A stretch of DNA of 64,000 bases from the NCBI GenBank assembly GCA_963678055.1, contig OY782679.1:1922001-1986000 (forward strand), in the 5' to 3' direction. Source of the DNA: CAXXOK01 sp963678055 (GTDB lineage Bacteria; Bacillota; Clostridia; Christensenellales; Aristaeellaceae). A program made the position numbers and the translations under genes. Positions 22,472 through 31,036 of this stretch are shown here, in pieces; the first letter of the stretch is position 1, and the number at the start of each line of letters is the position of its first letter. A model generated the notes under the pieces. It searched no databases, was not told the DNA's origin, and was given only the letters and a program-made list of their open reading frames with translations.

Positions 22472-23512
22472 ATGGACAAGACCATGCACATGCGCCTACA
22501 GCCCAGGAAGCGCAATCCACGCCTTGTGTTTTGGCTGTTCTTGCTGGCCTTACCCACGCTGATGCTCCTCTCCATGCTCATGGGGCGCTATCCCGTGAGC
22601 TTACAGGAATTGTTTCATTGGGTCACATCACTTTTCAGCGAAACGGCAGACAGCACCGTATCCCATGTGCTGTCGGGCATTCGCTTGCCGCGCATTGCGG
22701 CCGCTGTGGTGGTGGGCATGGGACTCGCCTCCGCCGGGTCGGCCTATCAGGGCGTATTTCGCAACCCCATGGTCTCGCCGGATATTCTGGGTGCGTCAGC
22801 CGGAGCGGGCTTTGGTGCAAGCCTTGGCATACTGCTTGGGCTCTCCCCGTTTTGGGTGCAGCAGCTTTCGTTTGTGTTTGGGCTGATCGCTGTCATCGTG
22901 ACCAGCGCACTCAGCGCGATGGCCTCAGCACGCGGCTCGAAAACGCTGGTGCTTATCCTGTCGGGTATGGTGGTCGCGGCGATGTTCTCGGCGATGATCG
23001 CCATTGCCAAATATACGGCCGATCCGTACAGCCAGCTGCCGGAGATTACCTTCTGGCTGATGGGTGGCCTATCCGGTATGACGGGCACACGGCTTGTTTC
23101 CACACTGCTGCCCTTTGGCATCAGCCTGGCAGCGTTGCTTCTCATCCGCTGGCGTATCAATGTACTATCGCTAGGCGAGGAGGAAGCGCTGGCCTTGGGT
23201 GTGAACGTACGCCTGATTCGCGGCTTTGTTGTAATCTGCGCCACGATGTTGACCTCGCTTGCCATCAGTTTGTGCGGGCAGGTCGGCTGGGTCGGGTTGG
23301 TTGTACCCCACATCGCGCGGATGATGGTCGGGGCCAATTATAAACGCTTGCTGCCCGTTACGGCACTGCTGGGTGACGTTTTTCTATTGCTGGTAGATAA
23401 TATCTCCCGCAACTTACTAGCGGTAGAAATTCCGCTTGGCATCCTCACCGCGCTGATCGGTGCACCGCTATTTGTGTTCCTTCTACTCCGAGGAAAACGG
23501 GGGTGGTTGTAA
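22472..23512 (+). CDS. FecCD-family ABC importer permease (iron/cobalamin/molybdate type)
   Basis: The 346-residue protein has about nine to ten hydrophobic segments. It shows FecCD signatures: LSGIRLPRIAAAVVVGMGLASAG, FRNPMVSPDILGASAGAGFG and VGLVVPHIARMMVG. This family moves iron-siderophore, haem, cobalamin or, in MolB-type cases, molybdate. ATG at 22472 follows GAGGTG; TTG at 22469 is possible. The gene starts ten bases after the repeat protein and its stop overlaps the ATPase gene. Placement inside the nif operon suggests supply of iron, molybdate or tungstate for nitrogenase, which is inference. Confidence 0.93.
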   Translation: MDKTMHMRLQPRKRNPRLVFWLFLLALPTLMLLSMLMGRYPVSLQELFHWVTSLFSETADSTVSHVLSGIRLPRIAAAVVVGMGLASAGSAYQGVFRNPMVSPDILGASAGAGFGASLGILLGLSPFWVQQLSFVFGLIAVIVTSALSAMASARGSKTLVLILSGMVVAAMFSAMIAIAKYTADPYSQLPEITFWLMGGLSGMTGTRLVSTLLPFGISLAALLLIRWRINVLSLGEEEALALGVNVRLIRGFVVICATMLTSLAISLCGQVGWVGLVVPHIARMMVGANYKRLLPVTALLGDVFLLLVDNISRNLLAVEIPLGILTALIGAPLFVFLLLRGKRGWL

Positions 23513-24288
23513 TGCTGGAAGTTCAAAACCTAAGCTGTGGCTATCACGGTCAGGCCGTGCTGTCCGGCATCAGTTTTTCCGCGCAGCCGGGCGATGTTGT
23601 GTGTATCCTCGGTGCAAACGGCGTTGGTAAAACCACGCTGTACCGCACCCTCCTTGGCATACTTCCGGCCATCAGCGGGCAGGCGACCATCGGCGGGCAG
23701 GATATTCACACCCTGCCCAGAGATGCACTGGCCAGGCGCATTGCCTATGTTCCCCAATCGCACAAAACCGTGCATCCCTATTCGGTGCTGGATATAATCA
23801 CCATGGGCCGCACGGCTCACCTGTCGCTGTTTCGCTCGCCGCGCAAAGCGGAGGAGCAGAAAGCACTGCAGGCGATGTGCGATCTGCAAATCCGTCATCT
23901 GGCAGAAGCGCCCTTTTCCGAAATCTCCGGGGGCGAACGCCAGCTGTGCTACATCGCGCGCGCATTGACGCAGAACGCCGATATCCTCGTGATGGATGAG
24001 CCAACCGCAAATTTGGATTTGGGTCGACAAGCGTTAATCCTCAGCCGCATTCGAGACTTGAGCCGGATGGGAAAAACCGTCCTCTACTCCACACACGCCC
24101 CGGGTGATGCTTTTCAATGCGGGCACACGGTCGTCACGCTGCTGGGTGGCAGCCACTACCGCACCGGCCATCCCAGAGATGTACTCACCGAAGCGCTGCT
24201 TGGAGAGATGTACGGCGTGGATGTGGATATTCATACTGTTGCAACGCGGCATGGCAGCAAAGAGGTTTGTCTGCCGCATGCAGGATAG
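23512..24288 (+). CDS. FecE-like ABC transporter ATPase
   Basis: The 258-residue ATPase starts MLEVQNLSCGYHGQAVLSGI. Walker A is GANGVGKTT near residue 36, the Q-loop is AYVPQSHK, the signature motif is SGGERQL, and Walker B is ILVMDEPTANLD. The H-loop is YSTHAP. It drives the FecCD-type permease encoded just upstream, with the ATG overlapping that stop codon. A GTG nine bases upstream is an alternative start. Confidence 0.95.
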   Translation: MLEVQNLSCGYHGQAVLSGISFSAQPGDVVCILGANGVGKTTLYRTLLGILPAISGQATIGGQDIHTLPRDALARRIAYVPQSHKTVHPYSVLDIITMGRTAHLSLFRSPRKAEEQKALQAMCDLQIRHLAEAPFSEISGGERQLCYIARALTQNADILVMDEPTANLDLGRQALILSRIRDLSRMGKTVLYSTHAPGDAFQCGHTVVTLLGGSHYRTGHPRDVLTEALLGEMYGVDVDIHTVATRHGSKEVCLPHAG

Positions 24289-24304
24289 AAACGGAGGGAT
24301 TTTC

Positions 24305-25333
24305 ATGAGGAAATTCAGCACTTGGGTTCTACTGGTTTTGCTTGTCGCTTTGATAGCCGGGCTGGCCACAGCACAGGAAGACTCCACCATAACGGTCACC
24401 GATATGGCTGGTCGCATAGTAACCTTGCCGCAGGCAATACATACCGTCGTTGCCACCGGGCAGCCGGGTGCTTTAATGCTGTATACCCTTTGCCCCGATA
24501 AGCTCGCCGCCTGGAACTCCGTACTGGCCGACGAAAGCCTTGCCTATATCCCCGCGCCCTATGCGGAATTGCCGGTACTCGGTTCCCTGCAAGGTGGGCA
24601 GAAAACTGCCAATCCAGAGGAAGTTGTCGCGCTGAGCCCGGATGTCCTGATCTACATGACGACGCTGACCAAGCAAACAGCCGCCAAAGCGGATGCAATT
24701 CAGGCACAGATGGACGTGCCCGTGCTGGTCGTTCGTTTCGATTTACTGCACATCGGCGAAAGTTATCGCTTTGTCGGCGATGTGCTGGACTGCGCTGAAA
24801 AAGCCGACGCACTGGCCACATTTTGCGATACGCTGATTGCAAGTGTCGGAGACACGGCCGCCACGATTGCCGAGGATGATCGTGTGACCTTCTATTACAC
24901 CGCCGGTGGCGCGGGACTGCAAACATCACCGGCCGGCTCCAACCATACCGAACTGATTGAGTTTGCAGGCGGCATCAACGTAGTGGATCTCCCTGCTGAA
25001 AACAACGGTAGACTGAAAGTAGATATGGAGCGCATACTTTCCTGGCAGCCGGATTTCATCATCGCCTCCATGCCCGCTATCCTGAAACCCGTGTTGCAGT
25101 GGGAGCAGGTAAACGCCGTCGCTGACGGCAAAGCGTACACCGCGCCGACTGCGCCCTTCCCCTGGCTGGATGCGCCGGTATCCATCAACCGCATGATCGG
25201 CCTCTGCTGGGCAGCCGAGACGCTATACCCGGATGTCTACGACTTTGACCTTAGCGAATATACTAAAGAGTTCTACAGCCTTTTCTATGGCACCGAGCTG
25301 ACGGACGAGGCGCTAAACGCCTTGCTGCCCTAA
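24305..25333 (+). CDS. Fe3+-siderophore/molybdate-type ABC substrate-binding protein
   Basis: The 342-residue protein begins with a signal peptide (MRKFSTWVLLVLLVALIAGLATAQ). No lipobox cysteine is present, so it may be secreted or anchored in another way. The mature part shows the TroA/BtuF-like fold: ITVTDMAGRIVTLPQ, VVALSPDVLIYM, and the C-terminal WLDAPVSINRMIGLCWAAETLYP. The last motif is frequent in the molybdate/iron-binding subgroup. It captures the ligand for the FecCD/FecE-like importer. The start is supported by GGAGGG. A terminator follows at 25396. Confidence 0.9.
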   Translation: MRKFSTWVLLVLLVALIAGLATAQEDSTITVTDMAGRIVTLPQAIHTVVATGQPGALMLYTLCPDKLAAWNSVLADESLAYIPAPYAELPVLGSLQGGQKTANPEEVVALSPDVLIYMTTLTKQTAAKADAIQAQMDVPVLVVRFDLLHIGESYRFVGDVLDCAEKADALATFCDTLIASVGDTAATIAEDDRVTFYYTAGGAGLQTSPAGSNHTELIEFAGGINVVDLPAENNGRLKVDMERILSWQPDFIIASMPAILKPVLQWEQVNAVADGKAYTAPTAPFPWLDAPVSINRMIGLCWAAETLYPDVYDFDLSEYTKEFYSLFYGTELTDEALNALLP

Positions 25334-25395
25334 TGCCCCTGCGCTTGCGACAATAGGCCGCACAGCCCTAACATTTGCGTGTCCTCCTTACTCCG

Positions 25396-25431
25396 GCCGC
25401 CGTGTACGAGCAACACGGCGGCTCCTTTTTT
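25396..25431 (+). terminator. Rho-independent terminator closing the nif island
   Basis: GCCGCCGTGT (25396-25405) pairs exactly with ACACGGCGGC (25413-25422) around a seven-base loop and is followed by TCCTTTTTT. It ends the transcription unit that begins before nifH. Confidence 0.92.
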
Positions 25432-25442
25432 GTGTTAATATT

Positions 25443-25482
25443 GTGTAAAGCACGTTACACGGCGTTGACTATCGTTTATACT
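25443..25482 (+). promoter_or_regulatory. Promoter with overlapping GTGTAA-N6-TTACAC dyad
   Basis: TATACT at 25477-25482 is a good -10. The likely -35, TTACAC at 25455-25460, is 16 bases upstream and forms the right arm of the inverted repeat GTGTAA (25443-25448) and TTACAC. An operator covering the -35 suggests control by a repressor, plausibly redox-responsive in view of the gene. The regulator is unknown. Confidence 0.55.
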
Positions 25483-25531
25483 AAGGAAAAGCATACGACC
25501 TCTGTCACCAAGGCAGAAAGGAGCCTCTACC

Positions 25532-27166
25532 ATGCGCATACTGATTATCGGCGCGGTCGCCGCAGGCACCTCCGCCGCCGCCAAAGCACGCCGCAACGAC
25601 GAAGACGCGGACATCGTCCTCTATGAAAAGGATTCCGATATCTCCTATTCCGGCTGCGGTATGCCCTATTACCTCAGCGGACATATGGAAAGTGTTGACG
25701 ATCTCACCCCACGCGACCCGGCTTTTTTCAAAAGCAAATACAATGTCGATGTCATGATTCGCCACGATGTGCTTTCCATCGACCCCACACAAAAGCAGCT
25801 CACCGTGAAGAATTTGGAAAGCGGCGCTTTATTCACCGACACGTATGACAAACTGGTGATCTCCACCGGGGCCAGCGCGGTCATCCCGCCCATAGCCGGC
25901 GTTGATCAGGCCCATGTGTTCAGCCTGCGCAACGTAGGCAACACCCGCAAACTGAAAGCCTTTATGGACAAGAATCATCCGCAAACGGCCGTAGTGATCG
26001 GCAGCGGGTTTATCGGGCTTGAAATGAGCGAAACGCTTTCAGCACTCGGCTTGCAAGTGACTGTGATCGAAAAACTGCCGCAGGTATCCCCGGCTCTGGA
26101 CGCTGATATGGCTGTTCACGTGGAAGACTACCTGAAACAGCAAGGCATTTCCGTGATAACCGGCGCAGAGATTCAGGCCATTACCGATCATGCTGTGACC
26201 TTGCAAGACAGCAAGCAGATTCCGGCCGATCTGGTGTTGATGGCAACGGGTGTACGACCCCAAACAGCGCTTGCGAAAGCTGCTGGTATAGCGCTTGGCG
26301 TTGCGGGAGCCATACGCGTAAATTCCCATATGCAAACCAACCTGCCCGACATCAATGCCTGCGGCGATTGTATTGAGCTGACTGACCTGGTATCCGGCAA
26401 GCCTTTCTACCGACCGCTGGGCTCTACCGCTAATAAAACTGGGCGCATCGCGGGCGACAGCATTACAGACGGCGATCTTGCCTTTCGGGGCGTGCTCGGC
26501 ACGGGCATTTTCCGCGTGTTTGATCTGGCTGTTGCGCATACGGGGCTTACCGAGCGCGATGCCAAAGCCTATGGCTATGATACGGTTGTCTGCCACAACA
26601 CCAAGGTGGACAGGCCGGATTACATGGGTGGGCACGAGATGGTGATCAAAGCCGTTGCCGACCGTGCTACCGGGCGGTTGCTGGGCGCACAGATTGTGGG
26701 TTACGGCGGCGTGGATAAGCGTATCGATGTATTCGTATTAGCGATTACCGCCAAGATGAAGGCCGAGGACCTGTTCCATTTAGACCTTGCGTACGCCCCG
26801 CCGTTTTCCACCACCAAAGACCCGGTCATGTATACCGGGATGATTCTGGAAAACGCCCTAAGCCGGGGCCGCAGGCAGGTTACCGCGCAAGAACTGGACC
26901 GCATCATGCACTCCGGCGAGCCCTATACCCTGATTGATACCCGCGCAAAAGCGCAGTACGATGCCGGGCATATCGATACCGCGCTCAGCATCCCCCACGC
27001 CCGGCTGCGCACCGCAGTGGACGCGCTGGATAAAAACAGCATCATCATTACATACTGCAATAAAGGCGTGACCGGCAACGCGACGCAAAATATCCTTTTG
27101 GCGAAAGGATTTCAAAAGGTGTACAGCCTTTCCGGCGGGTACAAGCAATACAAAAATACGCACTGA
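25532..27166 (+). CDS. CoA-disulfide reductase-type FAD oxidoreductase with rhodanese domain
   Basis: The 544-residue protein has an FAD-binding N-terminus (ILIIGAVAAGTSAAAKARR) and the redox-active single cysteine in SYSGCGMPYYLSG near residue 43. An NAD(P)H-binding motif follows (VVIGSGFIGLEMSETL, near residue 155), then the FAD segment INACGDCIEL and the dimerisation domain. The final 85 residues are a rhodanese-like domain (YTLIDTRAKAQYDAGHIDTA) whose active-site loop is ITYCNKGVTGN with a cysteine. This matches CoADR-RHD fusions, which reduce CoA disulfide, persulfides or polysulfide, and related NADH oxidases. It is monocistronic between two terminators. Thiol or sulfane-sulfur homeostasis is the likely role. 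Confidence 0.9.
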   Translation: MRILIIGAVAAGTSAAAKARRNDEDADIVLYEKDSDISYSGCGMPYYLSGHMESVDDLTPRDPAFFKSKYNVDVMIRHDVLSIDPTQKQLTVKNLESGALFTDTYDKLVISTGASAVIPPIAGVDQAHVFSLRNVGNTRKLKAFMDKNHPQTAVVIGSGFIGLEMSETLSALGLQVTVIEKLPQVSPALDADMAVHVEDYLKQQGISVITGAEIQAITDHAVTLQDSKQIPADLVLMATGVRPQTALAKAAGIALGVAGAIRVNSHMQTNLPDINACGDCIELTDLVSGKPFYRPLGSTANKTGRIAGDSITDGDLAFRGVLGTGIFRVFDLAVAHTGLTERDAKAYGYDTVVCHNTKVDRPDYMGGHEMVIKAVADRATGRLLGAQIVGYGGVDKRIDVFVLAITAKMKAEDLFHLDLAYAPPFSTTKDPVMYTGMILENALSRGRRQVTAQELDRIMHSGEPYTLIDTRAKAQYDAGHIDTALSIPHARLRTAVDALDKNSIIITYCNKGVTGNATQNILLAKGFQKVYSLSGGYKQYKNTH

Positions 27167-27171
27167 GTGCC

Positions 27172-27206
27172 AAAACAAAGCCGCTCCAGCGAGCGGCTTT
27201 GTTTGT
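27172..27206. terminator. Bidirectional terminator
   Basis: AACAAAGCCGCTC pairs with GAGCGGCTTTGTT around CAGC (27174-27203). It lies between the convergent oxidoreductase and cyclo-ligase genes, has T-rich flanks on both strands, and touches the stop codon of the latter. Confidence 0.9.
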
Positions 27207-27760
27207 TATTCCGTTATAACCCTGTCAACACACCGGTCAAAGCGATCATGCGGCAGGCTATCCTGCAACAGCTGCTGCCGACACAAGCATACTGTACTGC
27301 TTTCGGTGCTTTCCAGATAGCGGTCGTAATATCCTCCGCCGTATCCCAGGCGATACCCCTGCCTGTCGGCGGCGATGCAAGGCACGATGATCAGGTCGAT
27401 CTCTTTCGGCAGCAGAACCGGCGCGCTTTGGACCGGCTCCGGGATATTCATGCGCCCCGGCTTTAGCTCGGCCAGCGATTGTATCACGCGCGCATCCATC
27501 TTGCCTCCAGGAAATGTCAGCGGTACGGCCAAGGTTTTTCCCTGCTTGAGTGCAGCAGCCAGCAATCCGCGCGTGTCTACCTCTCGGCCGATGCTGATGT
27601 ACAAAAACACCGATTTTGCCTGTTTCCACGCGTCCAGCGCCAACGCTTTTGCCGCAATCGCGCCGTCGGATGCCCGCAGATATGCATCTGAAAAGCCTGC
27701 CATGCGTTGCCGCAAAGCAGTTCGAAGCTGCTGTTTTTCCATATCTATCCGCTCGTCCAT
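27206..27760 (-). CDS. 5-formyltetrahydrofolate cyclo-ligase
   Basis: The 184-residue protein has the N-terminal basic region KQQLRTALRQRMAG and the signature DLIIVPCIAADRQGYRLGYGGGYYDRYL near the C-terminus, which holds the ATP and folate-binding residues. The enzyme converts 5-formyl-THF to 5,10-methenyl-THF in one-carbon metabolism. It is a single gene, divergent from the serine dehydratase operon, so serine breakdown and folate salvage share one intergenic region. Confidence 0.93.
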   Translation of the reverse strand: MDERIDMEKQQLRTALRQRMAGFSDAYLRASDGAIAAKALALDAWKQAKSVFLYISIGREVDTRGLLAAALKQGKTLAVPLTFPGGKMDARVIQSLAELKPGRMNIPEPVQSAPVLLPKEIDLIIVPCIAADRQGYRLGYGGGYYDRYLESTESSTVCLCRQQLLQDSLPHDRFDRCVDRVITE

Positions 27761-27827
27761 CTGCCGCTTTCCCTTCTGGCTTGTTTTGTCCTATAGTAAC
27801 ACATTTTATCAATTTTCGGCATGCGTC

Positions 27828-27856
27828 TTGCGCCAAAGCATGCTTTGTACTATATT
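27828..27856 (+). promoter_or_regulatory. Serine dehydratase promoter with 14-bp palindrome in the spacer
   Basis: TTGCGC (27828-27833) and TATATT (27851-27856) are separated by 17 bases. The spacer begins with the perfect 14-bp palindrome CAAAGCATGCTTTG (27834-27847). A dimeric regulator bound there would block RNA polymerase. The gene that encodes such a regulator is not apparent nearby. Confidence 0.6.
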
Positions 27857-27876
27857 GCTTACTACAGGAGGTACCT

Positions 27877-28551
27877 ATGCCTGATCTATTTGATATTATC
27901 GGTCCGGTAATGATCGGACCCAGCTCATCCCACACGGCCGGAGCGGCACGAATCGGCAAGACGGCGCGTATGCTGCTGGGCTCTACGCCCGTTAGCGCAC
28001 GCATCGGGCTATGCGGATCCTTTCAAAAAACTTACAAAGGCCACGGCACCGACAAGGCACTGATCGGTGGCCTGCTGGGTATGGCGATTGACGATCCCCG
28101 CCTGCGCGACAGCCCGTCTTTCGCCGAGCAGGAAGGCCTGACGGTCGATTTTTACAGTGCTGCTGTGAAAGGTGCACACCCCAACACCGTGCTGATCGAC
28201 CTGAGCGACGCGGACGGCCGCAGCGTGAATCTGCGTGCCGCATCCATCGGCGGCGGCGAAATCCGCATTCAGGCGGTGGACGGGCACGAAACGCGGATCA
28301 CCGGGCATGCCAATACCTTTGTTATCCACTATCTGGATAAGTATGGCATGATCGCAACCATCACGCGGCAAATTGCTTCGGCGCAAATTAACATTGCCGC
28401 CATGCTGGTTTCCCGCACTGCTGCGGGCGGCGACGCGATGGTTGCTCTGGAAATTGATGGCGATGCGGAAGAAGCCCTGGCCGAAACATTGAAAACACTG
28501 GACAACGTGTTCAGCGTGTCCTACCTGAGGTTCACGCAGGATAGCGAGTAA
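27877..28551 (+). CDS. sdaAB: L-serine dehydratase, beta subunit
   Basis: I choose ATG at 27877, preceded by AGGAGG; an upstream in-frame start is in the shadow of the divergent gene. The 224-residue protein has the family start DLFDIIGPVMIGPSSSHTAGAARIG and ends with an ACT domain (DKYGMIATITRQIASAQINIAAM). Together with the alpha subunit it forms the oxygen-sensitive [4Fe-4S] enzyme that converts L-serine to pyruvate and ammonia. The gene pair is two bases apart. Confidence 0.95.
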   Translation: MPDLFDIIGPVMIGPSSSHTAGAARIGKTARMLLGSTPVSARIGLCGSFQKTYKGHGTDKALIGGLLGMAIDDPRLRDSPSFAEQEGLTVDFYSAAVKGAHPNTVLIDLSDADGRSVNLRAASIGGGEIRIQAVDGHETRITGHANTFVIHYLDKYGMIATITRQIASAQINIAAMLVSRTAAGGDAMVALEIDGDAEEALAETLKTLDNVFSVSYLRFTQDSE

Positions 28552-28553
28552 GG

Positions 28554-29396
28554 ATGAAACACATGGACACCATTGTATCGCTGATAAAAGCAGCCAAACC
28601 CTACGGTTCCATTGCGGCTGCGGCTGTTGCCTGGCAGGCAAAGGAAGCACAAGTCACCCCGGAAGACATTCGCTCCATCATGGCAGGCAGGCTTGCCGTA
28701 ATGAAGGAAAGCCTACGCGAGGGGTTAAACCCGGACTTACGCTCGGTATCTGGCCGGGTGGGCGGCAACGCCGCCAAGCTGCATGCTGCCGCAAGTCCCG
28801 CGGTGTATGGCATCGCCGCCAAGGCCAGCGCATACGCACTGGCGATTGCCGAAAACAACGCCTGTATGGGCAAAATTGTCGCCGCGCCCACAGCTGGCAG
28901 CTGCGGTATACTGCCCGGCGTGCTCATCGCCGCGCAGGAGGCGTTCAACCTGACTGACGATCAGCTGGTCGATGCGCTGTTTGTATCGGCAGCTATCGGG
29001 CGCGTGATTGCCACGCAGGCGACCGTAAGCGGTGCAGAGGGCGGTTGCCAGGCCGAGTGTGGCTCGGCTGCTGCTATGGCCGCCGCTGCCTATGTACAGT
29101 TACTGCAAGGCACGGACGAGCAAGCCGTAAGCGCATGCGGCTTTGTGCTGATGAATACCATGGGCCTCGTCTGCGATCCTGTGGACGGTTTGGTCGAAAT
29201 TCCCTGTGTATATCGCAACGCATCCGGCGCCGCCCAGGCGTTGACCGCCGCGCAGATGGCACTGGCCGGCATTCCCTGCCCGCTTGATACAGATTGCCTG
29301 ATTACCACCATGAAGGATGTCGGCTGCGCAATGCCTGCTTCCTTGCGTGAAACTGGTGAAGGCGGCTGCGCGGTATGCGGTATTTGCAAGTCCTGA
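28554..29396 (+). CDS. sdaAA: L-serine dehydratase, alpha subunit (Fe-S)
   Basis: The 280-residue protein carries the cluster-binding cysteines in TAGSCGILPG, GGCQAECGSA and GLVCDPVDGLVEIPC, and the C-terminal region MKDVGCAMPASLRETGEGGCAVC. The [4Fe-4S] cluster is the catalytic Lewis acid. The first ATG is at 28554; a second ATG at 28563 is better placed relative to AAGGA and may be the real start, shortening the protein by three residues. It is followed by a terminator. Confidence 0.95.
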   Translation: MKHMDTIVSLIKAAKPYGSIAAAAVAWQAKEAQVTPEDIRSIMAGRLAVMKESLREGLNPDLRSVSGRVGGNAAKLHAAASPAVYGIAAKASAYALAIAENNACMGKIVAAPTAGSCGILPGVLIAAQEAFNLTDDQLVDALFVSAAIGRVIATQATVSGAEGGCQAECGSAAAMAAAAYVQLLQGTDEQAVSACGFVLMNTMGLVCDPVDGLVEIPCVYRNASGAAQALTAAQMALAGIPCPLDTDCLITTMKDVGCAMPASLRETGEGGCAVCGICKS

Positions 29397-29405
29397 ATCA
29401 GCAAA

Positions 29406-29438
29406 CAAAAAAGAGAGGCAATGCCTCTCTTTTTTTGA
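29406..29438. terminator. Bidirectional terminator
   Basis: AAAAGAGAGGCA pairs with TGCCTCTCTTTT in a tight hairpin with runs of A before and T after. It serves sdaAA from the left and the hydrolase gene from the right. Confidence 0.92.
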
Positions 29439-29457
29439 TATTCTAGAGCAGGATAAC

Positions 29458-30657
29458 TCACTCAGTATCCTCTGCAAATGCCCGCAGAACTTCCTGTACA
29501 AACAGATCACGTTGATTAATCCACGGGCTGTGCGCAGATGCTTCAAACCAGACAATTTCCTTGGCCGGGGCATCTAGCATCTCAACATACGCTTCCACCA
29601 AGGCCGTCGGGGCATTGATATCGTGGCGGCCCAGGAAGAAATGCACGGGAATCACCAGCGAGGCATAATCCGTGCGCAAGTCCGTTTCGTACAGCTGTTG
29701 ATACACATGGTTAAACGTGGTCACCACACCCTGCACATAATGCAGTTGATCGACCAGGCCGTATTCTTGCGAAAACAAATCGCGGAAGGTATTATACCCG
29801 GGGTTTTCCACCGCGTCGTTTGCCGCCATCGCATTGCTTAAGTAGTTCAGGTACACCGCACTTTTCCATATCATATCATCGCCGTAATATGGCGGCTCGC
29901 CATTGGCAGTCAGTTGCTGCACGATAGCGCTGTCATCTTGTTCCTGTGCAATCTGCATGGCCGTAGCATAGTTTATGCGCTCTGTCTGGGCAAAATCAAC
30001 CATCTGTCCTGTGCCGATCAGCCCATAGTACCCTTCCGGATACCGGTCCGCCATTAAAATACCAAGCGCGCTTCCCCAGGATTCCCCAATCAGGTAAATC
30101 TTCTCCTGCGCAAAGCGTTCCTGCAGGTACTTTGTCAGGGCGATCCCATCCTCAACATACATATCAACCGTCAGCGCATCGCCTTTAACCGCAGCATAGG
30201 ATTTGCCCGCACCGGGCTGATCCCAGTTAACAACCACAAAGTGTTTTTCAAGCTCCGCCAGTTCATAGCGCGTTGCAGCCATCTGCGAGCCACCCGGGCC
30301 GCCCGCCAAAAACAGCAACACGGGGTTTTCAGCGTCCCAGCCGCGAATGCTGATCCACTCCTGCCTGCCGCCAAGGTTAACTTTAATCAACTCAGCAATG
30401 GCCGTATCCGGCGTGTTCCCGTTTTCATCCACTACAGGCGGGGTGGACGCTGTCAGCTGAGACACAACCACCATCGCAGCGCAGCACAGCACCAAAACCA
30501 GCACTACAATACCAAAACGCCGGAAGCGTTTGGTCGGCCTGACTTCATCCTTGCGCAATACCCGCATCAGAAAAAGCACAATCGCCATGATAACCAAAAC
30601 CAGCAATAGTATCCCGGTAATCAGCGCCAGGATTAAAAATCCGGCTGTCAGCAACAT
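29458..30657 (-). CDS. Membrane-anchored alpha/beta hydrolase, proline-iminopeptidase-like
   Basis: The start at 30657 follows GGGGAGG on the minus strand and gives 399 residues. Two N-terminal membrane segments (residues about 3-30 and 50-67) anchor it. The hydrolase domain has LFLAGGPGGSQ (oxyanion), VVNWDQPGAGKSY, the nucleophile motif GESWGSALG, the acid in FFLGRHDINAP and the histidine in EASAHSPWIN. This order matches the S33 peptidase family and related esterases. The two helices are an unusual addition. The substrate is not known; it may face the outside and act on peptides or esters. Confidence 0.85.
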   Translation of the reverse strand: MLLTAGFLILALITGILLLVLVIMAIVLFLMRVLRKDEVRPTKRFRRFGIVVLVLVLCCAAMVVVSQLTASTPPVVDENGNTPDTAIAELIKVNLGGRQEWISIRGWDAENPVLLFLAGGPGGSQMAATRYELAELEKHFVVVNWDQPGAGKSYAAVKGDALTVDMYVEDGIALTKYLQERFAQEKIYLIGESWGSALGILMADRYPEGYYGLIGTGQMVDFAQTERINYATAMQIAQEQDDSAIVQQLTANGEPPYYGDDMIWKSAVYLNYLSNAMAANDAVENPGYNTFRDLFSQEYGLVDQLHYVQGVVTTFNHVYQQLYETDLRTDYASLVIPVHFFLGRHDINAPTALVEAYVEMLDAPAKEIVWFEASAHSPWINQRDLFVQEVLRAFAEDTE

Positions 30658-30725
30658 ATGTATACCTCCCCTGTTCCTATACACTACACGCGGTACACCC
30701 GCAGCAACTTACAAAATAAACAATA

Positions 30726-30757
30726 GCTGCCGCGTACGTTAGCCGTTACGCGGCAGC
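30726..30757 (-). terminator. Terminator after tRNA-Leu
   Basis: GCTGCCGCGTA (30726-30736) pairs perfectly with TACGCGGCAGC (30747-30757). Read leftward it directly follows the tRNA and is followed by a T-rich stretch (TATTGTTTATTTT). Confidence 0.85.
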
Positions 30758-30761
30758 CAAT

Positions 30762-30846
30762 TGGTGCGGGCAGCGGGACTTGAACCCGCATGCTTATTCA
30801 GCGAAGGATTTTAAGTCCTTTGTGTCTGCCATTCCACCATGCCCAC
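30762..30846 (-). tRNA. tRNA-Leu (anticodon TAA)
   Basis: The minus strand folds as a class II tRNA. The acceptor arm GTGGGCA pairs with TGCCCGC. The anticodon stem GGACT/ATCC region carries loop CTTAAAA with anticodon TAA. A long variable arm (CTTCGCTGAATAAGCATG area) follows, then the T arm GCGGG-TTCAAGT-CCCGC. The CCA end is encoded (30762-30764). The long variable arm and the anticodon identify leucine. Confidence 0.93.
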
Positions 30847-31036
30847 ATGCATGGAAATCATACCACGGAACCCTTTCAGCGTCAATCATTTCCAGACGCT
30901 GAATTTACGGCTGTTGCCTGCTATCAGCTTGAATATAGACGGTGTTCATGGTATCATGGAGACTGGGTGCAAATGGCGTGACATACCATAAGAAAGCCAA
31001 TGCCTGCCGCACCTAATCCCCCCAAGGAGAACTGTT

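Noticed and set aside
25465..25482. TTGACT taken as the -35 of the oxidoreductase promoter
   Set aside because: It is only six bases from the -10 TATACT. The TTACAC at 25455 has the right spacing.
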